A program made the position numbers and the translations under genes. Under the pieces are notes generated by a model. That model did not search any database, was not told the origin of the DNA, and saw only the letters and a program-made list of their open reading frames with translations. From Hirsutella rhossiliensis (lineage: Eukaryota > Ascomycota > Sordariomycetes > Hypocreales > Ophiocordycipitaceae): a DNA stretch of 64,000 nucleotides. Numbering within the stretch: position 1 is the stretch's first letter; each line of letters begins with the position of its first letter. Below, piece by piece: positions 20,656 to 32,420 of the stretch. The stretch lies in the NCBI RefSeq assembly GCF_020360975.1, contig NW_025408672.1, positions 806,001 to 870,000 of the forward strand, given 5' to 3'.

Positions 20656-20739
20656 GTATAAGCTATTTACTAATAAATCTAATAAATATCTTTTTAAAAA
20701 GGGTACTACTTTCTTTTAAAGTACTTTCCCCCCCCTTAA

Positions 20740-23700
20740 ATAAATAAGTATTATAGCTATCCTAAAAGCAACTAAAAGTATAATAGCTAGCGAGAAAGAT
20801 AAGGTTCTTACTATATTAAAGGAGCTATTTATAAGAATAATATTAACCCCTATAACCTTTATAACGCTAGTTATAGTAGTAATACTATTAATATAAAGGC
20901 CGCTTTCTTAGCTAACTTAAAATAATAAGCTAAACTCCTTTTAATTATTTTTTAGCTAGCTATAAATAAAGTATATAACTAATAGGAAGTAAAGCTTAAA
21001 TAGCTATTATAATATAGTATAGTATTTACTCCTATATATACTATTAAAGCCTTAGATATAGCGGATCTTTAGATTCTAAGATAAGGGCGGCTTTAAAGGT
21101 AAACGTAACCTATAAGACTTCTTTTAATACTTTATTTATATATTTAGCAACGTATAAAAGTAAGAGAAGGTATAAGATAAGCTATAGACCCTTAGGTAAA
21201 AGGATAGATAGACCTTTAGTAAATTTCGCCTTAAATTTAAAGAGATACTCTTATAAGTAATAGGAACTGTAGTATAAGAAGATAGTATAAAGCTTATATA
21301 GCTATAGAATTTAATTAAGCTAGCATTATAAGAGCTACCTATCCTTATAATTATACTTATTAACTATAGTAAATATATTAGCTAGTTAATAAAAGTAGTA
21401 TAAAGCTATATATAAACGTTATATTTCTAAAAGCTTTATAAGTATATACTATATAATAGTAATAAGATTACTAGCTTTTTATAAAAAGAATAGCTAGGTA
21501 TTAATATTAATAAAGATACCTTAATATTAACTACTTATATAAACTAAGCTAAATATAATAAGAAGATACTATTAACTACCTTTTATACTATCTTATACTT
21601 TAAGTAGTAAGTAAAGTAAGTAATAAGTAAGGAGATTAGGAAAAAGAAAGCTAATAGCCGCTACTTATATTATAGCTTATTTATATACTAAATATTAAAG
21701 TCCTCTTTTATTTTAGCTAAGCGGCCTATAGCAGTTTAAGTAGTAAAGATAAAACTACTTCTTACCTTAAATAATAAAGAGGACTTTACTCCTTTAGGCC
21801 TAAAAGAAAAAGAGTAGCTCTAGAGTAAAGATAGGCTTTAAAGCTTTAATTACTAAAACTAGTAAAAGAGAAAGAGGAATTATCCGCTTATATAAAAGAA
21901 GAGCTTACTTTAATATAAGTTATAATTAATAACTCTTTACCTATTACTACTTTTATAAATAAAGGCTACTAATACTATACTATAGTTAATAAAGCGCTTA
22001 TATAAAAGATATAAGTACTAGTAAAAAAGGTCGCCCTAAGGTAAGTAAAGGGCGCCTAAAGTATAATAAAAGGTATAAAGATTAAGGGTATTATAGAGCT
22101 AGCTATAAAGGTTAATAGCTATTATAAGCTTATTATAGCTTATATAATCCTTTAACTAAAGTTTCCCTTAATCCTTAGGAAACCTTAGTTATTATATATA
22201 TAGTTATACTTAATTCTATATTAAAAGAAGCTATAGTTTAAGCTTATATAATAATAGGTTTATTATAATAATAGTTTTATAAGTATAAGACTAAGTATAT
22301 AAGTATTATACTTAGCCTAAGAAGTCCTTATATCTATCTTTATAAGAACTATATAATAAGTAAAGTAAGAGGAGGGCTAAGTAGTAGCTAATATAATAGT
22401 CTATATAGTTAGCTTAGCGAATATTAATAAGGCCCTTTAAATAAAGAAGCTAAAGTCGCCCTTTAAGCTATAGTAGTAAATACTAAAGCGCTTCTATAAC
22501 CTTTTACTACTATTTAAGTCCTAAGAAGTAAATAAGCTTAACTTATATAAGCTAAAGGTAAGCTATAAGGTTATATATTATAGTAATAAAAAATATTAAG
22601 AGCTACTTATACTATTTAGGCCGCTATATAGTATATTATATATAGAGCTACTAGTACTAAAAAGGATAATAAGGGACCTCTTAAATAAGGGTTTTATTTA
22701 AGTAAGTAGCTTTAAAGTAAGAGCGCTAATCTTATTTATATATAAGCTAAAAAGTAAGATATAGTTTTATTATAACTATAAGGCCTTAAATATAATTATA
22801 AGGCTAGACTATTACTTTTTACCTTTAATCTTAAATATACTTTATAACCTCTTAAAGGTAAAGTAATTTATAAAGCTAGATATAAAGTAAGCGTTTTATA
22901 AGGTATAGGTAGTATAAAGAGATAAGTAAAAGATAGCGTTTTATATATATTATAGCTTATTTAAATAGCTAGTAATACCTTTTAGCCTCTTAAGAGCGCT
23001 TACTATCTTTTAGTGCTATATTAATAATATACCTAAGGACTTTCTTAATAGGTTTACCTTTATATATATATAGATAATATCCTTATTTATATAAGTAGCT
23101 CTTATAAGGACTATATATAAAAAGTATAAAAGGTCTTAAAGCGCTTCTAGCTTTATAGGCTTTACCTTAACTTAGATAAGTATAAATTTAGGGGTATAAA
23201 TATAAAGTACTTAGGTTTTATTATCTATACTAGTATAAGTATATAAGTAAACCCTATAAAATTCTAACCGATCTAAAACTAAGTAGCCTTAACTATATAG
23301 ATAAGTATATAAAGCTCCCTAAGGTTTACGAACTATTCTAGGATATTTATTAAAGGCTTCTTTTATATTAGAATACCTTTAAATAAGATTACTAAGAAAA
23401 GGACTACTTTTTATTAAGGGCCTATATAAGAGGGAGCGGTCTATACGTTTAAAGACTTATTCTTATAAGCCTTAGTATTACTTTAATAAGATTTTAACTA
23501 ATTTATAATAGTTAAAGTAAATTATAGCGGCTAAGCGCTTAAAGGAATACTTTTTAAAAGGTAGATAAGTAAAAGTAACTAATAGTATTTTACTCTTATA
23601 AGCTAACTTTTATAAAGTAAAATTATACTATCTATAATAAAAAGATATTAGTAATTATTAGCTACTTTAAGTAAGAGTAAGTAAAGCTTTAAAGCTATAA

Positions 23701-24856
23701 GAACTTTAAGGTTCTTATAAACTATAAGAACCTTAAGTACTTTATAACCTACTAGTACTTCTTAAAGTAGTAAGCCTATTAAGTAAAGTACTTCTTATAC
23801 TTTAACTTTATAATTAAGTACTAGCTAAAGTAAGAATTTATAATACTAAACGCGCTTTCTTAAAAGGATTAAGACTAGCTAATAAGAGTAGATATTAAGG
23901 CTTAGGATCTATAGCTAATCTTATAAGAGGGGCTATAGATATATATAAAAGCTTTATTAATAAAGAAAGGTATAGTATTAATAGATAAGTACCTTTTTAT
24001 ACCTTTACCTTAGTCTAGTAAAGAGAGATAGACTAGCTTAAGGGCGTACGTAGTAAAGGTAATTTAATATAAAGTCCTTTAACGCTTATAGGATATAATA
24101 TTATTTCTAGACTATACTTATAAAAGTATATACCGCGCTATTAAGTTTAGCGCTTAACGCTTAAATCTAAAGCTAAAGCTAAAGGTAAAGGTAGCTAACT
24201 ATTATATTAACTTATAAAAGCATCTATATTAGTAAGGGAGATTATAAGTACTAAGTATATAATATATTATAAAAGCTAAGGAAAGGGATAAACTACTAAA
24301 GCTAGATAAATATAATAAGCTTTAAAGGAAGCTAGTTTAGCTTATTTATAACTATAGTATTATAAGTTACTTAAGCTAGTAAGGTATAGTAGTAGTCCTT
24401 ATAAAGGATATTTACTAGCCCTTCTTATAGTACTATATTTATTACTTTCTTTATAACTATAATATTTATAGCTATACTAAGATTTAAAAGGTATAGCTTA
24501 AAAGGCTACTTAGGTAGCTTTTAGTACCTAACTAGTTTTATATATATATATAAATAGCCTTTATAATAAACCTCTTACTTATAAAAGGTAGTAACTACTA
24601 TATATAAGTAATTAAGGACTAGCTTAGTAAATTAATAATATTAAAGCTAATACTATTTATAGATATAAAAGCTTATATAAAGTACTTCTTTTAATACTAG
24701 GCCTACTTATATAGCTAGCTAGCCTTAATTATAAGTAATAAAGGATTAAACTAAACTAGCTACTTTTAATAGTACTTATACTAGCTACTTTAAATTATAT
24801 AGCTACTTAGTATAGCCTATTACCTATAAACTAATAAAGGACTTAAGAAGGTTAGC
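20740..24856 (+). pseudogene. G2-a gag-pol, broken
   Basis: Gag is about 20900-21900, with a degraded knuckle region near 21655-21700 where YLYY stands for C-x2-C. The protease region is about 22050-22500. The RT spans about 22740-23250: LDIKQAFYKVQ with its motif A Asp kept is near 22873. The catalytic box reads YIDNILIY at about 23062-23090, second Asp changed to Asn by TGAT to TAAT. RNase H is about 23290-23900 and the first half of integrase about 24180-24856. RT before integrase is the Gypsy order. Stops are of RIP type throughout. Confidence 0.85.
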
Positions 24857-25042
24857 TATAAAAGTCTTTAACTATTATAGGTTATAAGCTTAGGCTATAA
24901 CCTAAGCTATATAGTTATATATAAAGGGCCGGATCCTATATATATATATATAAGCTAGCTATATATAGAAAAGCTTTATATAGCTTATTAATATTATCTT
25001 ATAAATAGTACCTATATATATACCTTTACTTACTTTATAATA
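24857..25042 (+). repeat. G2-b 5' LTR
   Basis: 186 bp, TATAAAAGTC...TTATAATA, same family as 20468-20655. It begins within integrase-coding sequence of G2-a, which marks a fresh insertion and not the 3' LTR of G2-a. Confidence 0.87.
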
Positions 25043-25144
25043 GTATAAGCTATTAACTAATAGATTTAATAGATATCTCCTTAAAAAAGGTACTACTTCT
25101 TTAAAGCAGTACTCCGCCCTCTCTTAAGTAAATAGAAAGTATTA
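25043..25144 (+). other. G2-b leader, first part
   Basis: Sequence after the LTR shared with G2-a (20656-20755) and, inverted, with G2-c and G2-d. It ends in the SINE target site GTAAATAGAAAGTATTA (25128-25144). Noncoding leader with the presumed primer site. Confidence 0.75.
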
Positions 25145-25904
25145 TTATTAAGATTATACTAGTAACTTATTTAAAAGTATCTAGAACTTTAGCGTTAAAT
25201 AAGAGGGAAAAATTAAAGTACTTAGAGGAAAACCCTCCCTTCTTTTATAGCTAGTCTACCCTTATACTATGTCGCGGTTATAATATATAGGAATCTTACG
25301 CTAGCTATCTTAGGTATCGTTTTAGTTAGTCGGAATCGCGTTAGCTCCGCTATAAAGTAACCTTAGAAAGTAACTCCTTTATATATATAAGGTATTTAGC
25401 GTTAATCGGTAGTATAAGCGTTTTTAGTTAATAGTTAATTATATAATTATCCTTAACCTTATCTTATAATAATATCTTCTTAAGCTTTATATTATTTCTA
25501 TGCTATAAAGCTTAGCGGGCTATTTTCTTTTATTAATACTAGCCTTTAGCTAGGCCGGTAGTTAGGTTATTATACTAGCTTCGCGCTATACTTATTAAGT
25601 TACTAGTATCGGCCCTAGGTTTTTATTTTCCTAGTTAAGGGGCCTAGACTAAGGTTAAGAGGAGGTCTTAATAAATTTATTACTAGGTTTAGGTAAGCGA
25701 GGTCTAGGCCGGCCTATGTATAGTAGGGCTAGACTACTAGTATATTTATAAGCGCTTTTAAAAGCGCTAATTAGCTAATTAATAAGTAGGTTAGCGTAGT
25801 CTACTAGTTTAACTAAAAATTAATCGTGCCCCTAGCTAGATTTAAACTAACTTTAGCGTTATAGCTAGTAGTCCTCTTAGGTATATAACTACTATACTAT
25901 AAAG
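25145..25904 (-). mobile_element. SINE copy 1 (tRNA-derived head, LINE-1-like tail)
   Basis: A 760-bp repeat on the minus strand, bounded by a 17-bp duplication with two G/A mismatches (25128-25144 and 25905-25921). The head (25905 to about 25829) folds as a tRNA-like unit. Acceptor ACCTTTA pairs with TAGGGGC allowing G-U and one RIP change. The D arm is GTATAGTAGTTATATAC, and the T arm is GTTAG-TTTAAAT-CTAGC, the latter a RIP form of the pol III B box GGTTCAAAT. The body is unrelated to coding sequence. The last 120-170 bp match the 3' end of LINE-1, and the terminus is a short TAA tail. It aligns end to end with 43409-44168. Confidence 0.78.
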
Positions 25905-26019
25905 GTAAATAAGAAGTATTATAACTATCTTAGAAGCGATTAAAAGCGTAATAGCTAGTAAGAAAGATAAGGTTCTTATTATACTAAGGGAGCTATTTAT
26001 CTATTTATAAGACTAGTAT
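25905..26019 (+). other. G2-b leader, second part
   Basis: Continues the leader of G2-b after the SINE (compare 20750-20850). It ends with AGTAT (26015-26019), the target duplication of Copia-A copy 2, repeated at 39934-39938. No frame. Confidence 0.75.
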
Positions 26020-26495
26020 TATCGCGAAGCGTAGCCTGATTTCGTAGTTCTTAGAGATATCCCTTAGTACGAGGGACCTAGGAAGCTAAAAACAGGTTTT
26101 AAGGAAGGAGCTAAAAGGAGGTATAGAGAGGAGGGTAGGGGTAAGAGGGGAAGTAGAAGTAGCGATAGCTTCCTATAGAGGTAGCGAGAGATAAGACGGA
26201 TATACTAGTAACGGCTAGAAAAGAAGGGAAAAACTAGTAAAAAGCTCGGTAGTTAAAAGGATATTAGTAGCTTCTTTAAGTAAGATCTTCTTTATTAATT
26301 AAGATACTAGACGGGTATAAAGAGGGGCGTTAGATAGAGGAAAGAAGGATAATTAAGGCAATATAATAATTACTCCCCTACCGTAATTACTGCCCCTATA
26401 AGAATTAAATAGCTTAGCCCTACTTATCCGTCCCCTTACTTCTAATTTTACCTTCGTATATTTTATATATACTTCTCGTATCTCTCTACGCGAGA
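26020..26495 (+). repeat. Copia-A copy 2, 5' LTR
   Basis: 476 bp, TATCGCGAAG...CTACGCGAGA, followed by the primer site GTTATAAGCCCGGGA at 26496-26510 (initiator tRNA-Met half-tRNA type). Confidence 0.93.
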
Positions 26496-26639
26496 GTTAT
26501 AAGCCCGGGAGGAATAGAATTCCTATACCTGCCGGCTACTATAAAAGGCACCTTTCTTATATCCCTTATAGCTTCCTTTTACCCCTCTTACTAGAAAAGC
26601 TAATTTTTACCTAACTTTTTTACCCTTCCCTATAATAAT

Positions 26640-29294
26640 AAAGAAAACCGACTCCTCTACCGTCCTTACGGTCTATAGGACGATTCTTATAGAGCCCTAA
26701 GATTAGGATAAGTAGGTAAAGGAGCTACGGGCTTATATAGATAGAACTATCTATAATTTAGTCTTCTCTAATAAGTAGGACCCTCTCGAGCCCCCTATTT
26801 ATCCTAGGGCAATAGAATTTATAGAGGGAGCTTCCCTCTTCTCCGAGCTAACCTCCGTATAGTAGAGAGCTTTTTCTACTACCTTAGGCGACTACGAGAG
26901 TCACCGAAAGGAATACCTCTACGAAACGAAGCTACTAACTACTGCTCGTACGGTAATAACGGAATCCGTTAGTGCTATAAAGCTAATATCTCTTTAAGAG
27001 GAAGAGACTCCTAAGCAGTAGCTTTTAAAGCTCGAGACCTCGATAGCTCCCTCGAGGGGCTATATAACTAACCGTATTAGGAAGACCTATACGGTATATC
27101 TAGGAGCCTTTTCTACTAGGAACCTACTAGCTTCTTCGTAGCTAGCTAAGTAGGAAGAAATCCTCGAGGAAGCTAACTAATACTTCCTAATAGAAGCTCT
27201 TTCCGGCTAGTAGCTATAGGATATATCTCTACTAATAAAGCCTATTAGTAACGGTTACTTAACTATCTTTCGAGAAGCTAGCTAGGAACTAAATAAAGAA
27301 GCTACTAGAGTATAATAATAAGCAGTCTTATTCCTTCGTAGCTAGCACTCGACCTAGATAGCTCGACCTACTGCTACTGTAGCTACTGCAGCCCCTCCTA
27401 TTGCGGCTCCCGCTGCTGCTATAGCTGTTGCCCCTCCGGCTCTACCTCCCTCGAGAGCCTTAACACCGTCTTTAACGGCTGCCCTGGTCCCGGCCCCGGC
27501 TTCGTATCTTGCTCCGGGCCCGGCCCCGGCCCCGTTAGTTAGACCGGCCCGACTAGTCCCCTAATAGACCTTTTAGTCCGTTAGTCGAAAAATCAGGGAA
27601 CTAGTCGAAATCGAACCTCTTCGTTAAAATTAGTAATAAGAGGTAAAAAGGGGGGGTTTTTAAGCAGACCTGCTAGAAAGGGATAAGGATTCCTTAAAGA
27701 GATAACGTACGAGGAGGAATCGACCTACCTACTAAGCATATAAAAAGCCCTATCGGCTAGAAGACTACTAGTAGGTTTTCGAGGAAAACTAACCTAAAGG
27801 AGTTAACCCTTTAAAGAGGCTATAAGAAATAGTATAATAGTCTCTTAAAGAGGACCCCTCGTTATAGAAGAAGATAGATAAGATTCGGGTTACTAAGAAA
27901 TAGCAACTAACGCCGCTGCCCTTATTTAAGCCGTAAATTTAAGGAAAAATTATTGGTATAGTAAATCCGGCATTCGTCTTCCCTACGGATTAGTAAGACC
28001 ACCCGTTAGAGCCCTCCGATTATCCCCTACAAAAATCAGCTATCCTTAACTCCGGTGCTTCCCTCGATATCTATAATATACTCTTACGATTCTGGTCCTT
28101 TAAGAAAGCACGGAGGGAATACCTTATTGCCGGGGAATTAACCGTATAGATAGAGGGATACGGAAGGGTGAATTTTACGATAAAATTACTTAACGGGTCT
28201 TTACGAATTCTTCGACGAAAAAGGGTAGCTTTTTACCCTCGATTTTTAATAAGCCTAATTTCCTTCCGCCTTCTTCGAGAGGAAGGAATCTTCTAGGATA
28301 TAACGTCTAAGCCTACGAGGCTAGTCTAGAAGAATTAGACTATTAGGCTTATCGAGGAGAAATTTAGTTAATTTGTTCTTAAATTCCGACCTATCCTTAG
28401 GAAGGAATCTCTCGAGAAGTTAGCTTTCCCTGCTTAAAGGAGGGTAGGTTTAAAGGACCCTCTTCCGGTAGCCTAAGGAGACGGTCTTCTTTAGCACGCA
28501 CGACTTAGTTACCCGGGCCCCCTAGCTTTATATAAGCTTAGATAATAATAGGGCGTATAAATAAGGGGCCTAAAGACCGTCGAATGCGAACACTACGGCT
28601 AAGGAAAGACTAAGAGACGAATTTCTAGACGAACCCCTTTACGGCCGGACTAGCCGTATAAGGAAATTTAGGTCGACTAGACCGACGTCTCTAGAGACTA
28701 GGAAAGCTTTATTAGGGTAATGTTTTTTATAGACGCCTTTTTAGGGATAGTTTTCCCCTATTTCTTATAGACCTACCTAAGTAAGTATAATTAGTCTACC
28801 CTCTAGGACTTCGTTAACTAGATAAAATCCTACTTTAGCTACGAGGTAAAGAAGATACGGTCTAATAAAGAGCTATTTACGAAGGATATCTTAAATTAGC
28901 TTCGAAAAAGGGGCATTTTACCCCTCCTATTAGCACCGAATACCTAGGCCTAGAACGGAGGGGCAGAAAGATTAAGGGGTGCTATAATAGAAAGGGCCCG
29001 TATAATAAGACTTGCTATAAGGCTTCTATACGACCTTTAGAGGGAAGTCGTTAAGACCGCCTATTACCTTCGGAACCGGACCCTTAGAGGGACTACCTAA
29101 GGAATAGACTAGAAATCCCCCCTTAAGCTTTTTATAAAGAAGAAGGCCTCGCTAGCCTACCTTTATACCTATAGCTATAAGGCATATATAATAACTGCCG
29201 ATATATAGCTAAAAAGGAAGAAGAAAAGAAAGCTTAATCCTAGAGCCTTTATTAGTTACCTTATTAGTTATAATTCTATAAATATCTTCCGGAT
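26640..29294 (+). pseudogene. Copia-A copy 2 gag, protease and integrase, broken
   Basis: Gag is about 26640-27600 with an Ala/Pro linker at 27360-27545. The protease box is LNSGASLDIY near 28045, with the active-site Asp changed to Asn by RIP. Pre-integrase HxxxH/C residues lie near 28495-28600. The integrase core is about 28680-29290. The frame is cut at 29294 (..CCGGAT) by G1 and continues at 36928. The integrase segment near 29090 lacks the 10-bp-type repeats present in copy 1 at about 3925-3975. Confidence 0.9.
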
Positions 29295-29764
29295 TATTAC
29301 GACTACGGTTAGCGGGCCGTAGGAGAGCCGGCCACGTTTACGTAATAAGGCGGCTCGGAATAATAGTCGGGACGAGAAGTTACTTAGGCTTAGCTTACCT
29401 AGAGCGTACGTAAGCTAAGTAAGCCTTATATAGATAGATCACTACTTAGGAGTATAGCTTACGAGTAAGCTATAGTAAGCCACGAAGGGGATTATAGCTA
29501 GGACCGTGATCTAAGGATAGTCTCTACGGGTATATATAGCTAGCTACTTTTACTCCTTTAGATAGATAGCTCGATAGCTTTTAATATAGATCTTTATTAC
29601 GATTCTATCTTTAATTTTAATTACCTAGTTATAGTCTACGGTCTACGACCTCCGACTTATTACTAACGTAATATATATATTATTGCTTAGACCACGCCCT
29701 AGTATATCTGCTAATATAAACCCCTCGATAGGTTTATCCCTTAGGAATAACACCGGTCGTTATA
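29295..29764 (+). repeat. G1 5' LTR
   Basis: Matches 36453-36922 closely; differences are mainly C/T and G/A. No tRNA primer site was recognised in CGTTAAAAGCTC following it. Confidence 0.9.
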
Positions 29765-29939
29765 CGTTAAAAGCTCTTATTTAGTGCAATACCGCGTTAC
29801 TCTAAGTAATATCGTAACTATTAATATACCTATATAGTAAGCTAGATTAACTAACTCTAGAGCTACTATATCGCCTTAGGATATAATACGCGAGATTATT
29901 ACCCTTCGATATAAGGTATAGTTACTTAGGAATAGAGGA

Positions 29940-31300
29940 GGCAACGGATAAGTTAGGGACCTTAGAGAAGTAGTTAAACTAAAATAGCTAGGACTATTCG
30001 ACGGTACTTATAGCACGCTTCGAGACTTTCTTACCTAACTTAAGGCCTACTACTAGTTTTACCTTACTAAACTTTCGGACCTAGTCGAAAAGGTACTCTA
30101 TATAGGATATTATTTATCTAGAATAGTACTCGCTTAGTTTAGACCTATTATAAGGGACTTTCTCGATAACTAACTAGCGCGATAAGATAACGAGATAGAC
30201 GAAGTCTTTGCTAGTTTCTAAGGATTTAAAGAAGCTATTATAAAGGTATTTAGAATAACCGACGAGGAATAAGAAGCCGAATAGAAACTTTAAGAACTCC
30301 GATAAAGGATCTTAGTATCGGATTATACTACGAAGTTCCGTTAAGTTACCTTAAAGCTTAATTAAGACGATAAACCTCTTATATTACGATTCTACGACGG
30401 GCTTAAAGAAGAAGTTAAGGACGAGCTCTATAAGGAAAATTAACCTAATAACCTCTCGGACTATATTACTATAGTAGTACGAATCGACGATACATAGTAC
30501 GCGCGACGCTAAGAAAAGAAATAAGGAAGAGGAAACTAGAACCCTTCCTATAAGAATAACTTTAACCGACGCGCTAACTATAAAAAGAAGCGCGAAACTC
30601 CTATTACCTACGCCTATATAACTAACCTAGGTAGGATAGATCTAGATATAATATAGAAAAGTAAAGGAAAGTATTTTAACTACGGGAAACTTAGATATTA
30701 CTCTAAAGAATATAGATAACCTCGTAAGGAGAAGAAAACCTACTAGGTACTAGCCCTAGAAGGTAAGAAACATATAAACGCTACTAATAGATAGGAACTA
30801 AAGTATAAACTCCTTAGTTAGACTATATACTACGACGACGAATATATAGTATACCTAAGCGATAAGAACGGTACTAAATAGTTCCTAAAGCTACTAAAGA
30901 AAACCCTTATAATAATATAACGAAGGGATCCTAAAATATAGAAATAAGTTAAATTCGTAGAACCGGAATACCCCTATCCTAAAGGAGTTTCCTAAGACTA
31001 GATTAGGAAGAACGGTAAATAATTCTAGGAAGATATACGAAATAAAAATCGATAATAACGACGGGCAGTCTATAAAGAATATAATAAAGAAGATATAGAC
31101 GTAACCCTTATACTTACGAAACTTAGATAATAACCTAAGGAGGAATAATAAAGTATCGACGATATAAGCTTTAAAGAATAAGAAATACCTAGAGAAACGG
31201 AAGACGAGAACGAACTTATACTACTACCCTCGCTACTAAGGGAGAATACTACGATTAGAGAATACGCTCTATACTTCGAAGAATTCGAAGAAATACTTAA
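29940..31300 (+). pseudogene. G1 gag, broken
   Basis: Plus-strand frame with a capsid-like region rich in charged residues at about 29980-30560. It has one zinc knuckle at 30672-30716: codons for C-F-N-C-G-K-L-G-H-Y-S-K-E-C with each Cys as TAT/TAC and His as TAT. Capsid followed by a single CCHC is usual for fungal Gypsy gag. Downstream (30720-31300) the frame is acidic and of unknown function, perhaps the gag-protease spacer. The start codon is not resolvable. Confidence 0.8.
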
Positions 31301-32420
31301 AATTAAAACCTAATAAACGCCTTAAATTCTTATAGAAAACTAATAAGCTATATTAATTCGATATTAACTAGCACTACGTAGAGGAGACTACGCTATAGCT
31401 ATCGCTATAGTCGATACCTTTATAGCTCTATAATAAGAATAGTAACTATAAGGAGAATTTAGAGACGATCTATAAATACTACTTACTTATAAATACTATA
31501 AGTATAGTTTATAGATATTATACGTTTACCTAGATTATATAATATACTTCTAGATAAAGGCACGATACGACGCCTTCCTAGTTAGGTTCGAGGGATAAGT
31601 ACTTTCGAAACCTTACTTAAGTATAGAACTAGACTACTAGAAAATCGATTAACGCTACCTAAACGACTAAGTTATATTATTAGAACCCGATTACGGCACG
31701 CTACTTAAATGCCGCGATAATTACGGTTTATTAATAAGATGTCTTTCGGAGATATATAAAATCTATAAATATACTAAAATAGAAGAATAGTGTAACGCTA
31801 CTCGCTCTAAGATATCCGAACCCTTAATCTTCTAAAGCCTTACGTAATAAGTTAAATACGATAAAGAAGATTATAACGAATATATATACCCGAACTATAG
31901 AATTTATAAATACGAAAAAGTATAAGTATAGTATAAACGATATAACGGTGCACTAAAATATTATTAGTAATACGTACGAAGGCTATAAGCCGTATTCGAC
32001 TAAGGAAAAATCGATATAGAAATACTACGCGAAAAATAGAAAGACGCTAAACGAAAACTCGACCTTTAGTACGAAAACGAATAGAATTACGAAGTATAGT
32101 ACGCAATTAACTGCGAAGTAGTATAATATAAACGATATAGCGTCGAGAAATAAGAAATCTTCGATTAGCTATAAGAAATTAGTCTCTTAAGCCCCGATAT
32201 AATACTACGCGATAAAAATATAAAGAAACGATATTAATAATAAATTAAAGAAGAATACCTAAATAAAACGAATAAGGACTAGGTAAAAAACGAGGTACGC
32301 TATCTATAAAAGGGCTATAGACTAGCACGATATAATAAGATCTAAGGACCCTATATATAGTAATAGCAAGCTATAGCGACTAAATAATATTAGATATCTA
32401 AATCGCGGGATATTATATAT
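31300..32420 (+). other. G1 spacer between gag and protease
   Basis: About 1.1 kb with no motif I recognise. The plus frame is Tyr/Arg/Glu-rich with repeated CGATAT-type codons (for example around 31960-32240). It could be an extended gag C-terminus or an extra ORF of this family. No similarity to any other part of the window was noticed. Confidence 0.4.

Larger units (their letters stand above)
20468..24856 (+). mobile_element. G2-a: Ty3/Gypsy chromovirus copy, 5' LTR to mid-integrase
   Basis: 5' LTR, gag, protease, RT, RNase H and part of integrase on the plus strand. It stops at 24856, where the LTR of G2-b begins in the middle of what is integrase in G2-d (equivalent position near 50585). 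The rest of G2-a is expected beyond the far end of G2-b, outside the window. The left outer edge adjoins Copia-A copy 5, with AGTAG at 20463-20467 as the probable target site. Confidence 0.85.

Noticed and set aside
25145..25904. Reading this as a solo LTR or DNA transposon
   Set aside because: The ends are not inverted repeats, the target duplication is 17 bp (14 bp in copy 2) rather than 5, and the head is tRNA-like while the tail matches a LINE.
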